Part shown: one piece after another, positions 1 to 10,323 of the stretch
Layout: each line of letters begins with the position of its first letter
How positions within the stretch are numbered: position 1 is the first letter of the stretch
Assembly (NCBI GenBank): GCA_903897715.1
Contig: CAIUCS010000170.1
Location: 1-32,005 of the forward strand
Direction of reading: 5' to 3'
Length of the DNA stretch: 32,005 nt
Source of the DNA: an uncultured Synechococcales cyanobacterium
GTDB lineage: Bacteria > Cyanobacteriota > Cyanobacteriia > CAIUCS01
The notes under the pieces: model-generated
The model's database searches: none
What the model was told of the DNA's origin: nothing
What the model saw: only the letters and a program-made list of their open reading frames with translations
Made by a program: the position numbers and the translations under genes

Positions 1-77
1 CCCTAAACTTTGATTCTATATTGACTTTCTCCTCAGCGTAAGAGGATGAGGAAGCCAGTCTGACCGCACTAAGTGGA

Positions 78-231
78 CTATTGACCGATAGACGGACATC
101 GCCAACACCCCCAACCCCTCTCCCAGAGGTCGAGGGGAGCCAATCCATCCCTCCGGTTCCCTCTCCCATCGGGAGAGGGCTAGGGTGAGGGCTTTCGGGG
201 TTTTGGCTGAGAAGTTTTGTCAGTCAATCAG
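78..231 (+). repeat. MITE-like 155-bp repeat, copy 1 (left end diverged)
   Basis: Copy 1 of a repeat also present at 5890-6044 and, inverted, at 7423-7577. The core is a palindrome with arms CCCTCTCCC and GGGAGAGGG, followed by a segment rich in CGGGGTTTTGGC and a right end GTTTTGTCAGTCAATCAG that is identical to copy 2. The left terminal repeat is degenerate here (CTATTGACCGATAG instead of CTAGTTGACTGACA), so this looks like an older copy. No coding capacity. It lies upstream of the glucokinase gene. Confidence 0.75.
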
Positions 232-406
232 GGATTGGGGTCTTTCTTACCCGGCTCATACATCCATTAAAATTGGGTTTCCCATCCCCTAACTTAAGTT
301 TAGCAATCTTGCGTCATAAGGGCAGGGCTGGAATCCTGGTCATTATGAATCCATAGATAATTATTATTTTTTTGATCAATTGTAATATTCTCATTGGTAG
401 TTTTTC
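232..406. other. Intergenic region upstream of glucokinase
   Basis: AT-rich leader with no ORF that looks real. TAATAT at about 382-387 could serve as a -10 element for the downstream gene but has no convincing -35 partner. No Shine-Dalgarno sequence is visible before the ATG at 407. Bases 1-77 hold a short inverted repeat (CTCCTC near 30, GAGGATGAG near 42) that I cannot assign. Confidence 0.3.
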
Positions 407-1306
407 ATGTCCCCTACTTCTAGCGTCATTGGCATTGATTTAGGCGGTACCGCCATTAAACTTGGACAATTTGACCGTGAGGGTTACTGTATTTCCACCC
501 TTTCAATCCCTACTCCCCATCCCTCCACACCTGAGGCAGTACTCTCGGTTATCGTTGCAGCCATTGCTCAGCTTGACCCCCACAATAGAAGTGAAGTCAT
601 TGGCGTGGGTATCCCTGGTCCTGCCGATGAAAGTGGTCGTATCGCTAGGGTCGCAATTAACCTGACCGGCTGGCATAACGTGCCATTGTCAGATTGGTTA
701 GAGAGGCGAACTGGTCGTCAATCTGTTCTTGCCAATGATGCTAACTGTGCCGGGTTAGGGGAATATTGGTTAGGAGCCGGACGACCCTACCGTCATCTTA
801 TTTTACTTACCCTGGGAACTGGGGTGGGTGGGGCAGTCATTATGGATGGTCAACTATTTTCAGGCAGAAATGGAACGGCGGGTGAGTTAGGGCTAGTCAC
901 CCTTAACCCAGATGGTCCCCCCTGTAATAGTGGTAATCAAGGTTCTTTAGAACAATATGTATCAGTGGCAGCCATTCGCCGTCGTACCGGATTAGAACCC
1001 TGGGAGCTGGGGGATCGTGCCAAGTCCGGTGACGCCGATGCCCTAGCATTCTGGCAACAGTATGGTCGGGATTTAGCCGCAGGACTGGCTAGTTCCATCT
1101 ATATTCTCGCCCCAGAAGCGGCAATCATCGGTGGGGGTATTAGTGCAAGTGCTGATTTTTTCTTGCCCGCCTTGAGATTGGAAATTGAACGGCGGGTTAT
1201 GCCGAGTTCCCGGTGTGACTTGCAAATTCTCAGCGCAGAATTGGGCAATCAAGCTGGGATTGTAGGGGCAGCCAAGTTGGCATGGGATACTTTTTCAGAT
1301 TCTTAA
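407..1306 (+). CDS. ROK-family glucokinase
   Basis: Sugar kinase of the ROK family (299 aa, normal length), most likely glucose + ATP to glucose-6-phosphate in the cytoplasm. The phosphate-binding loop GIDLGGT is at residues 9-15, the sugar-site motif NDAN at 110-113, the second nucleotide motif TLGTGVGG at 135-142, and the GELG stretch at 159-162. The usual ROK zinc site is degraded: the His after GE(L/I)G is Leu, and the CxCGxxGC motif reads CNSGNQGS, leaving only Cys173. Cyanobacterial ROK glucokinases are, as far as I recall, often of this form. Start at ATG 407; no ribosome-binding site is visible. No sugar transporter or regulator is adjacent, so the substrate comes from family similarity only. 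Confidence 0.88.
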   Translation: MSPTSSVIGIDLGGTAIKLGQFDREGYCISTLSIPTPHPSTPEAVLSVIVAAIAQLDPHNRSEVIGVGIPGPADESGRIARVAINLTGWHNVPLSDWLERRTGRQSVLANDANCAGLGEYWLGAGRPYRHLILLTLGTGVGGAVIMDGQLFSGRNGTAGELGLVTLNPDGPPCNSGNQGSLEQYVSVAAIRRRTGLEPWELGDRAKSGDADALAFWQQYGRDLAAGLASSIYILAPEAAIIGGGISASADFFLPALRLEIERRVMPSSRCDLQILSAELGNQAGIVGAAKLAWDTFSDS

Positions 1307-1320
1307 TATAAATTAAGAAT
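1299..1320 (+). terminator. AT-rich hairpin at the glucokinase stop codon
   Basis: Perfect 9-bp inverted repeat, ATTCTTAAT and ATTAAGAAT, with a 4-base loop. The gene's TAA stop lies inside the left arm. There is no T tract after it, so it is at best a weak intrinsic terminator or an mRNA-stabilising hairpin. Confidence 0.35.
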
Positions 1321-1396
1321 GATGGTGGGAAACTCTGAATCTAAAAAGTTATTCTATATTAGCGTAATCCAACTGTAACCCTTAGGAAAGTATCCC

Positions 1397-4009
<2,613 letters not shown>

Positions 4010-4069
4010 AACTCTAGGAATAATGGATGTAGTTCACTGAAAAAACCAAAAAACGTAACCTAAACCAGC

Positions 4070-5767
4070 CTACCTCTGGAACATTTTCAGCATCCGTTGC
4101 GTGACTAAGAAACCACCGGCAATATTGATTGTGCCTATAAAAATGGCGATCGCCCCCAAAATTGTGGTGGCAGAGGTTTGGGGTTGGGAGATTTGTAACA
4201 TACCCCCGATAATAATGATGCCGCTGATGGCGTTAGTCACACTCATCAGGGGGGTATGGAGGGCTGGTTTTACATTCCAAATTACCTGCCAGCCTACAAA
4301 AACTGCCAATACAAATACGGTTAGGTGGGAGAGGAAAGATGGGGGGGCTGCATAACCTAAACCCACCAAAGATAGACCAGCCACGAGAATCCAAAGACCA
4401 CTTAGATTGATTTCTCCACGGGTGGAACCGGGGGACGGAGTGACTGGTAAATCTGGAGCGGTGACTACTGGCTGTGGTGATGGATTTACAGTTGATGGAG
4501 GAGGCCAGGTAATCTTCCCTTCATGAAGAATTAAAGCTCCACGAATAACTTCGTCGTCATAGTCGATGCGATAATTTTTGCCACCCCCCATATCATCCAA
4601 CAAGTGAAATAAGTTTGTACCATATAACTGACTAGACTGAGCCGCCATGCGACTGGGTAGATCGGTTAAACCAATGATACGAACCCCCTGATAGGTATAA
4701 ATCTCCCCAGGTTGGGTCACTTCACAATTTCCTCCTTGTTCAGCGGCCATATCCACAATTACAGACCCGGGACGCATGGATTCCACCATTTCCCGTGTGA
4801 TGAGACGGGGTGCCGGACGTCCGGGAATCAAGGCAGTGGTGATAATAATATCCACATCCTTCGCTTGTTGGGCAAATAATTCCATTTCCGCCTGAATAAA
4901 TTCATCACTCATGACCTTGGCATAGCCACCCTGTCCACTGCCATCTTCAACAAAATCCAGCTCTAAAAATTCGGCACCTAAACTTTCCACCTGTTCCTTG
5001 ACCGCCAGTCGAGTATCAAAAGCACGGACAATCGCCCCTAATCCACCCGCAGTTCCAATTGCTGCCAACCCGGCAACACCAGCTCCAATCACTAATACTT
5101 TTGCGGGAGGAACTTTACCGGCGGCGGTGATTTGTCCTGTAAAGAATCGTCCAAAATTATTTGCTGCTTCAATCACTGCCCGATACCCGGCAATATTTGC
5201 CATGGAACTCAGAGCATCTAATTTCTGTGCCCGACTAATACGGGGAACACTATCCATTGCTAATACGGTTACTTGACGACCAGCCAACTGTTGTAACAGA
5301 TCAGCATTCTGAGCCGGCCAAATAAAACTAATTAAGGTGCTACCTTCTCGCAGCAAGTTAACTTCATCAATATCATCATGGGTTATGGGTGCCCGAACTT
5401 TTAAGATAATGTCTGCTTCAGCCCAAAGATGTTCAGCCCCAGTGACCAAACGACATCCTGCTTGTTCATATAAGCTGTCATCAAAACTGGCACGAACTCC
5501 CGCTCCGCTTTCAATTAGTACTTCAAAGCCAAGTTTCAGTAGCCGCTTTGCCGTGTCCGGTGTGGCGGCGACCCGATTCTCCCCTGGAAAGGTTTCTCGG
5601 GGAACTCCAACTTTGAGGACAGCACGGTTCTCATTGGGTGAACCAGCAGATGACTCATCAGTCGTCACTTCGTTGGGTGGAGTAACCTGGGGCTGGGTTA
5701 AGGGTTTATCATGGGCATTGGTTAGTTCAACAGACGATTCAATTTTTGATTCAACTCTTGCGGTCAT
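4070..5767 (-). CDS. pntA: NAD(P) transhydrogenase subunit alpha (one-piece)
   Basis: Alpha subunit, 565 aa, with the NAD(H)-binding domain I and the membrane part of alpha in one chain, as in E. coli rather than split in two. The conserved protein begins near residue 52 ([18 protein letters not shown]); the NAD-binding loop GAGVAG is at 228-233; the stretch from about 465 contains the C-terminal membrane helices and ends in [12 protein letters not shown]. Residues 1-50 are a polar Ser/Pro/Thr/Glu-rich extension absent from the canonical start, and a second Pro/Ser/Thr-rich linker lies near 425-455. GGAG seven bases before the ATG at 5767 supports this start. A MITE and a structured region lie upstream (5890-6166) and may form part of its leader. 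Confidence 0.95.
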   Translation of the reverse strand: MTARVESKIESSVELTNAHDKPLTQPQVTPPNEVTTDESSAGSPNENRAVLKVGVPRETFPGENRVAATPDTAKRLLKLGFEVLIESGAGVRASFDDSLYEQAGCRLVTGAEHLWAEADIILKVRAPITHDDIDEVNLLREGSTLISFIWPAQNADLLQQLAGRQVTVLAMDSVPRISRAQKLDALSSMANIAGYRAVIEAANNFGRFFTGQITAAGKVPPAKVLVIGAGVAGLAAIGTAGGLGAIVRAFDTRLAVKEQVESLGAEFLELDFVEDGSGQGGYAKVMSDEFIQAEMELFAQQAKDVDIIITTALIPGRPAPRLITREMVESMRPGSVIVDMAAEQGGNCEVTQPGEIYTYQGVRIIGLTDLPSRMAAQSSQLYGTNLFHLLDDMGGGKNYRIDYDDEVIRGALILHEGKITWPPPSTVNPSPQPVVTAPDLPVTPSPGSTRGEINLSGLWILVAGLSLVGLGYAAPPSFLSHLTVFVLAVFVGWQVIWNVKPALHTPLMSVTNAISGIIIIGGMLQISQPQTSATTILGAIAIFIGTINIAGGFLVTQRMLKMFQR

Positions 5768-5889
5768 AGTTTCTCCACATCTAACTAAGGGTTTTAATAC
5801 CCATCTCTTTGGGATCCTAGTTGATCCTTGAGATTCTGGTTCTTTCTTTAACTTCTTTTATGGATTTATAAAAACTAGGTCTAAAATCC

Positions 5890-6044
5890 CTAGTTGACTG
5901 ACAACAGTTGTACGCCCTCACCCCCAACCCCTCTCCCAGGGGGCGAGGGGAGCCGATCCACCCCTCCGGTTCCCTCTCCCATCGGGAGAGGGCTAGGGTG
6001 AGGGCTTTCGGGGTTTTGGCTGAGAAGTTTTGTCAGTCAATCAG
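5890..6044 (+). repeat. MITE-like 155-bp repeat, copy 2
   Basis: Complete copy, 155 bp. Left end CTAGTTGACTGACAA and right end TTGTCAGTCAATCAG are inverted repeats of each other; the interior repeats the CCCTCTCCC/GGGAGAGGG palindrome and a CCCTCACCCCCAACC-type block. It sits 122 bp upstream of the pntA start codon, between the gene and the structured region at 6045-6166. No transposase, so if mobile it would need an enzyme supplied elsewhere. Confidence 0.85.
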
Positions 6045-6166
6045 CTAAAATCCTGTTCTTCGGGGACAGATTCTGTTGGTTTTCAATGTAGATCTTGAGC
6101 CTATCTAGGGATGCTTCCCCAACAGGTGAGACACAAGTAATCAAGGCTCCACGGTGAAGGCTTGCC
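6045..6166 (-). ncRNA. Candidate structured RNA or pntA leader
   Basis: Not a recognised family. Several complementary arms compete with each other: 6052-6057 plus 6062-6065 can pair with 6121-6126 plus 6117-6120 (CCTGTT...GGGG); 6073-6079 can instead pair with 6119-6125 (CTGTTGG with CCAACAG); and 6097-6102 pairs with 6144-6149 (GAGCCT with AGGCTC), crossing the first stem. A TATAAT box on the minus strand at 6173-6178 would start a transcript near 6166 running through this region toward pntA. It could be a leader of pntAB, an independent small RNA, or chance. I checked by eye only. Confidence 0.3.
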
Positions 6167-6172
6167 ATAGGG

Positions 6173-6178
6173 ATTATA
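6173..6178 (-). promoter_or_regulatory. Candidate -10 box upstream of pntA leader
   Basis: Perfect TATAAT on the minus strand (ATTATA on +). The hexamer 17 bases upstream is a poor -35 match, so the promoter call rests on the -10 alone. It would give pntA a 5' leader of about 400 nt that includes a MITE copy. Confidence 0.3.
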
Positions 6179-6220
6179 ACCCCTCTTACATCTTTACCTT
6201 TTTATCACCACGGGAGAATG

Positions 6221-6236
6221 AACCCTTAAGGGTTTT
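6221..6236 (+). terminator. Small palindrome followed by T run
   Basis: AACCCTTAAGGGTT followed by further T residues (TTTTT from 6232) resembles a short intrinsic terminator for a plus-strand transcript, but no plus-strand gene precedes it. It could end a small RNA transcribed rightward through 6045-6166. The stem has no unpaired loop unless the central bases open. Confidence 0.25.
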
Positions 6237-6436
6237 TAGGCGATCTGCGATATTAATTAGTCATATCACCTTTATTCCATTGGGCACAATTCCCAGGCAT
6301 TCACGTCTATAATTTTGAGTAAATTCCCCATACATTTTTCCGAGTATGGCATTTTTTTCCTGTGTATGCAGATGGGATAATTCCCTCGGAATGGTTTAAT
6401 TCTTAATGACTCCCCCAATTTTATAGGTACAGTTCG

Positions 6437-7018
6437 ATGTTTTCTTTTCCAACTTCTTCGGTGAAACGGTTTTTTTCCACGGCTGCGATCGCGGCATCTT
6501 TAGGAATATTTGGTATCTACCCAGCAATTACATGGGCACAAAATAATTCTGGTCTCACCATTTTTAGTGGTGTGGATCGCAAGGATCAGTTGAGTTATTA
6601 CTTAGATTTTGGTGGAGAATCTGGCAACGTCGATCGCTATCGCCTCAAGATTCCTGCCAAAAAGCTAAAGGTAGCCGTCAACCGTTTTGCAATAAGCTAC
6701 CCCAACTACTATAAGGGTAAATTTGATCCCAGTCAGGTGGAAATTTTAGTGGGTAAAGAACCAGGTTTTTCCTTTTTTAGCACAGACACCCGTCAATCAA
6801 TTAAGGTTTCCCAAGTAGAGTGGGATCAGCAAGACTTTAATCTGCAAATCTTCCTCGAACAACGCCTTCCCGCTGGTCAAGATGTTGAGATTGTTCTTTC
6901 CAATGTTCAAAATCCATCCATGGGGGGAACCTTCTATTTCAATTGTAATATTGAAGCTCCGGGAGATGTAGGGGGGTTAGTTCGTTATGTGGGTACCTGG
7001 ATAATTAGTATTAGTTAG
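6437..7018 (+). CDS. Secreted DUF2808 protein
   Basis: 193-aa exported protein of the DUF2808 family, which is common in cyanobacteria and has no established function. Residues 1-34 form a signal peptide ending near ITWAQ. The mature part starts with a GLTIFSGVDRKDQLSYYLDF block and continues with the characteristic YRLKIPAKKLKVAVNRFAIS segment around residues 72-92. It ends in a hydrophobic strand, GTWIISIS. A HIP1 octamer lies in the signal-peptide coding region at 6485-6492. The 390 bp upstream carry no other gene, so it probably has its own promoter, which I cannot locate confidently. Confidence 0.85.
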   Translation: MFSFPTSSVKRFFSTAAIAASLGIFGIYPAITWAQNNSGLTIFSGVDRKDQLSYYLDFGGESGNVDRYRLKIPAKKLKVAVNRFAISYPNYYKGKFDPSQVEILVGKEPGFSFFSTDTRQSIKVSQVEWDQQDFNLQIFLEQRLPAGQDVEIVLSNVQNPSMGGTFYFNCNIEAPGDVGGLVRYVGTWIISIS

Positions 7019-7118
7019 AATCCACAACTAATTGGTTCCAATCTAAAATCTTTTTGTTTTTCCCACAGGTCAATTCCTGTTCCTACCTGCGTAATCCCTT
7101 ACAAAAAATGGGTTTCAA

Positions 7119-7319
7119 GCCCTGCCTTTAGGGCATAAGAAGCTACACTGGAAATTCTGTCGGGGCATCGACCGTTAGGTTCGGTAATGTAAAATGGGCT
7201 ACGAATGGGGTCACCGTTTGACCATAGAATCCTCTAAGCTTTAGCCAGAGGAGTATGATAATCTCCTATAGGGAAGGAACCAGCGGACTCATACCTCAAC
7301 TCCCTTTACTCAGGGGAGT
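7119..7319. mobile_element. Hairpin cluster resembling IS200/IS605 ends (remnant)
   Basis: Three short hairpins: GCCCT/AGGGC at 7119-7134; CCTCT/AGAGG at 7231-7251; and ACTCCC/GGGGAGT at 7299-7319. The last two are each followed by GTATGA. IS200/IS605 elements carry imperfect subterminal hairpins of this kind, and their right ends often read like this in cyanobacteria. No TnpA or TnpB reading frame is present, so this would be an end remnant or a non-autonomous derivative. The match is by general resemblance only. Confidence 0.3.
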
Positions 7320-7422
7320 ATGACGGTTACCTTTCCTTTTGGGGGGGAGGTGGACTCCACAAAAATCTAACGTTCTCCACACAAAAGAAGTGTTTTAGGA
7401 GATAGGAACTAGAGTCTTCCCC

Positions 7423-7577
7423 CTGATTGACTGACAAAACTTTTCATCCAAAACCCCGAAAGCCCTCACCCTAGCCCTCTCCCGATGGGAGAGGGAACCG
7501 GAGGGGTGGATCGGCTCCCCTTGCCCCCTGGGAGAGGGGTTGGGGGTGAGGGCGTACAACTTTTGTCAGTCAACCAG
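7423..7577 (-). repeat. MITE-like 155-bp repeat, copy 3 (inverted)
   Basis: Complete copy in the opposite orientation to copies 1 and 2, again 155 bp. Its ends are the cleanest: CTGATTGACTGACAAAA at the left and, read inward from the right, CTGGTTGACTGACAAAA. The interior is the reverse complement of copy 2 with few differences. It lies 168 bp upstream of the antiporter gene. Confidence 0.85.
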
Positions 7578-7644
7578 AGCCTTCCCCTCCTCTGGAACCA
7601 GACCACTAAGAATCCACCCGAGAGTATCCTAATGTTGCACGTTT

Positions 7645-7706
7645 GCCCTCATTTCCGTTCCCCTTCTCCCAAAAAGGGGGGAAGGGGAGGGATTTCAGAT
7701 GAGGGC
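7645..7706. repeat. Long imperfect palindrome
   Basis: Outer arms GCCCTCAT (7645-7652) and ATGAGGGC (7699-7706) enclose inner arms TCCCCTTC (7659-7666) and GAAGGGGA (7681-7688) around an A-rich centre. It lies just upstream of the antiporter start and could form a cruciform or an mRNA stem. A stretch with GGGATGAGGGCAAA near 12675 resembles one arm of it, suggesting a second repeat family. Confidence 0.45.
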
Positions 7707-7744
7707 TGCAATAATGGGATGCACCCATCTACTCCATCCCTTAA

Positions 7745-9226
7745 ATGTACACCATGGTTAATTTATTCGATTGCATTAACTTTCAACTGCCAACCCTCCC
7801 TTTTCAGCGATTCTCATTAGTGGTTGCCCTAGCCAACAATGGGGCGGATGTAGAACCGTCTTCCACCATTGATCCTTCCATCGTTTTGGCGGGGGTCTTT
7901 CTCAGTCTTGTGGTGATTTATTTTGCCAGTAAGGTGGGGGGAGAAGTTTGCATTCGTTTAAATTTACCACCTGTGCTGGGGGAGTTGGTGATGGGAGTAG
8001 TGGTGGGCATCTCTGCTCTACATCTTCTTATCTTTCCCGAGGGTAACTTTCAAGGCAGTGATTCTCTCATCATGGAGTTGTTACAGGCGACCACCAGTTT
8101 AAATCCATCGGCATTAGAGGCAACCTTTCAAGCACAAAGTGAAGTGATTTCTGTTTTGGCAGAAATGGGGGTAGTCATTTTATTGTTTGAAATTGGATTA
8201 GAGTCAGACTTAAAGGAACTAATTCGGGTAGGACCCCAGGCAACTGTGGTCGCTGTAGTGGGGGTGGCGGCTCCATTCATTGCCGGAACAGCCGGGTTGG
8301 TTTTTTTCTTTGGAATGCCAATCATCCCATCGGTATTCGCAGGCGCGGCACTTACAGCCACCAGCATCGGTATTACAGCGAAGGTATTAGCAGAAATACA
8401 ACGGCTTGCTTCAACTGAAGGACAAATCATCATTGGAGCAGCCGTCTTAGATGATGTCTTAGGCATTATTGTGTTAGCAGTGGTTGCTGGTCTGGCACGA
8501 ACGGGGGAAGTAGTTCTATCCAATGTGGTGGTTTTAATTGTCAGCGCAGCTATTTTTTTAATTGGATCAGTGGTGCTAGGACGGTTTTTAAGTCCCTATT
8601 TTATGGCGGTTGTCGCTAACCTGAAAACCAGGGGTCAGTTATTGATATCAGCCTTAATATTTGCATTTTTCCTTGCCTATGTAGGAGCAGCCATACAACT
8701 GGAAGCTATTTTAGGCTCATTTGTCGCCGGGTTAATCTTAGCTGAGACAGACCGACAAAAGGAACTGGAGGAACAGGTTGTCCCTATCGCTGATATGTTT
8801 GTACCTATTTTCTTTGTCGTTGTGGGTGCTCGTACAGATATTGGAGTATTAAATCCTGCCGTTCCTAGTAATCTGGACGGATTAAAAATCGCTATATTTT
8901 TAATTGTTGTTGCGATTATTGGTAAGTTAATAACCGGTTTAGTGATTTTTGGTAAACCCGATATTAATCGTCTAGCAGTTGGTGTGGGGATGATTCCCCG
9001 TGGTGAAGTGGGGTTGGTGTTTGCCAGTATTGGTTCAGTGAGCGGAGTACTATCTCCTCCTCTCCAGGCTGCTATTATTGTAATGGTGATCATTACTACT
9101 TTCCTATCTCCCCCATTTCTACGAATTGCTTTTGCCATGGGAGCCCCCGCTTCGTCCAATTCCCTCCCTAGTCACGATGAATCCCAAATTATTCCGTTAG
9201 AGGATACAACCGTTAAAAACGAGTAG
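7745..9226 (+). CDS. Cation:proton antiporter (CPA2 type, NhaS3-like)
   Basis: Integral membrane antiporter of the CPA2/NapA-KefB family, expected to exchange Na+ or K+ for H+. 493 aa with about 12 hydrophobic helices from residue 50 to 480. Family hallmarks: the PPVLGELVMGVVVG segment near residue 80, FEIGLESDLKEL in the fourth helix region, ALTATSIGITAKVL, and the transport-site pair Asp236-Asp237 in VLDDVLGII. The C-terminal tail is short and has no TrkA-N domain, which argues against a KefB/KefC-type regulated K+ channel. It resembles the cyanobacterial NhaS3 type as I know it, but ion specificity is not readable. Start is uncertain: ATG 7745 or 7754; the N-terminus may be a cleaved or first membrane segment. 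Confidence 0.88.
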   Translation: MYTMVNLFDCINFQLPTLPFQRFSLVVALANNGADVEPSSTIDPSIVLAGVFLSLVVIYFASKVGGEVCIRLNLPPVLGELVMGVVVGISALHLLIFPEGNFQGSDSLIMELLQATTSLNPSALEATFQAQSEVISVLAEMGVVILLFEIGLESDLKELIRVGPQATVVAVVGVAAPFIAGTAGLVFFFGMPIIPSVFAGAALTATSIGITAKVLAEIQRLASTEGQIIIGAAVLDDVLGIIVLAVVAGLARTGEVVLSNVVVLIVSAAIFLIGSVVLGRFLSPYFMAVVANLKTRGQLLISALIFAFFLAYVGAAIQLEAILGSFVAGLILAETDRQKELEEQVVPIADMFVPIFFVVVGARTDIGVLNPAVPSNLDGLKIAIFLIVVAIIGKLITGLVIFGKPDINRLAVGVGMIPRGEVGLVFASIGSVSGVLSPPLQAAIIVMVIITTFLSPPFLRIAFAMGAPASSNSLPSHDESQIIPLEDTTVKNE

Positions 9227-9280
9227 GTGCAACTGATTTAATTTTTGAATTTATTATGGATAACCATTTAGGTCTAGCTT

Positions 9281-10270
9281 ATGGAAGCCTTACCCTTGAA
9301 ACAATCTTTGTCAAGTTTAGCCCGTGAACCAATATGGATAGCCTCCGCACTTTCCATAGGCTTCCATGGCTTGATCTGGTTCACTTCACCCTTCCCCCTT
9401 TCATCTGAGAATTTATCTGGTAAACAGTCCACCCCAATGATTGAACTGGATGTCATTGGTCAGTCCCGTTTACCAGCACAAGTATCCCCAACAACCAACC
9501 TAACCATTCAACCCCCTATTATTTCCCGACCCTCTAATGATGTTTTTTCTCGGTTTCCAGGTGGTCAATTGTTTAATCCATCAACCCTTCCCTTTGAGCC
9601 GCCTCCCCCTTCTTCCTATAAATTACCAGAACCCCCGCCTCTTAAATGGTCTATACCCAGTCCAGCAGTTTCGTCAACTCCCTCGCCAACCCCCCAACCA
9701 TCATCCAGTGCTCTTCTATCTGGGAATAGTGTTAAACCTGATGATATCGATTCAATTTTAAAAACTAATCCCATTAATACTCTATCTGACCCCTCTAAAG
9801 TGGCTGCTGCCCAAGAACAACTAGCTGGTACCACCCCAAGTCCCAGTCCCAGTGATACGGATGCAGACTTTACCTACAGCGAGGTTGGCACTAGACAAAT
9901 TGATGGATCCAACCAATTAATTGTATGGTATGGAAAGGCTAAACAAATTTCAGGTGATCCGGGTATAGAATTTATCAAATTGCCAGACCCCTTAGTGATT
10001 AATGATTACCTGCCTAAACGGTGTATCAATAACTCAAAATCCATATCAGCAGCTGTATTGGCTGATGCCACTGGGAAAGCGGCTGATTCACCCCAGTTAC
10101 TGATTAGCAGTGGTTACGGCGTTCTGAACCGAATAGCTTTGGAACGTCTACGAACATTTAGTTTTCCCAAGTCTGAGGCTGGCAAGTATAAAATTTATTT
10201 ATTAAATGTAGATTTCCAATTGCAAGATTCTTCTTGTTCTCCGATTGTGACTCCCAGTCCGAGTCTTTGA
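9281..10270 (+). CDS. TonB-like protein, membrane-anchored and proline-rich
   Basis: 329 aa. A single hydrophobic segment near residues 15-37 follows a short cytoplasmic start, then a long Pro/Ser-rich region (about 65-200) suited to span the periplasm. The C-terminal about 90 residues (from NDYLPKRC) have the pattern of a TonB C-terminal domain: a residue run of the type VLADATGKAADSPQLLISSG, then LNRIALERLRTFSFPK and a last hydrophobic strand. This suggests an energy transducer for outer-membrane receptors, but no ExbB/ExbD or receptor gene is nearby and the similarity is remote. It starts 55 bp after the antiporter stop. Unlike well-known TonB proteins, I do not see a clear SHLS-type His motif in the anchor. 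Confidence 0.6.
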   Translation: MEALPLKQSLSSLAREPIWIASALSIGFHGLIWFTSPFPLSSENLSGKQSTPMIELDVIGQSRLPAQVSPTTNLTIQPPIISRPSNDVFSRFPGGQLFNPSTLPFEPPPPSSYKLPEPPPLKWSIPSPAVSSTPSPTPQPSSSALLSGNSVKPDDIDSILKTNPINTLSDPSKVAAAQEQLAGTTPSPSPSDTDADFTYSEVGTRQIDGSNQLIVWYGKAKQISGDPGIEFIKLPDPLVINDYLPKRCINNSKSISAAVLADATGKAADSPQLLISSGYGVLNRIALERLRTFSFPKSEAGKYKIYLLNVDFQLQDSSCSPIVTPSPSL

Positions 10271-10323
10271 GGTGAAATCATAATCTTTATGGGTGATGTC
10301 ATAATCAATAGAACCTATTTACC

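Noticed and set aside
6045-6166. 6S RNA, tmRNA or RNase P RNA
   Set aside because: None of the conserved core sequences of these RNAs is recognisable, so I left it as an unassigned structured region.
7485-7820. 111-aa plus-strand ORF across the MITE and the antiporter start
   Set aside because: It runs through the repeat copy and palindrome, is low-complexity Pro/Gly/Arg, and overlaps the real antiporter start in another frame.
8128-9159. Minus-strand ORFs inside the antiporter gene
   Set aside because: Composition (Thr/Ile/Pro-rich, no domain) is that of an antisense shadow of a membrane-protein gene.
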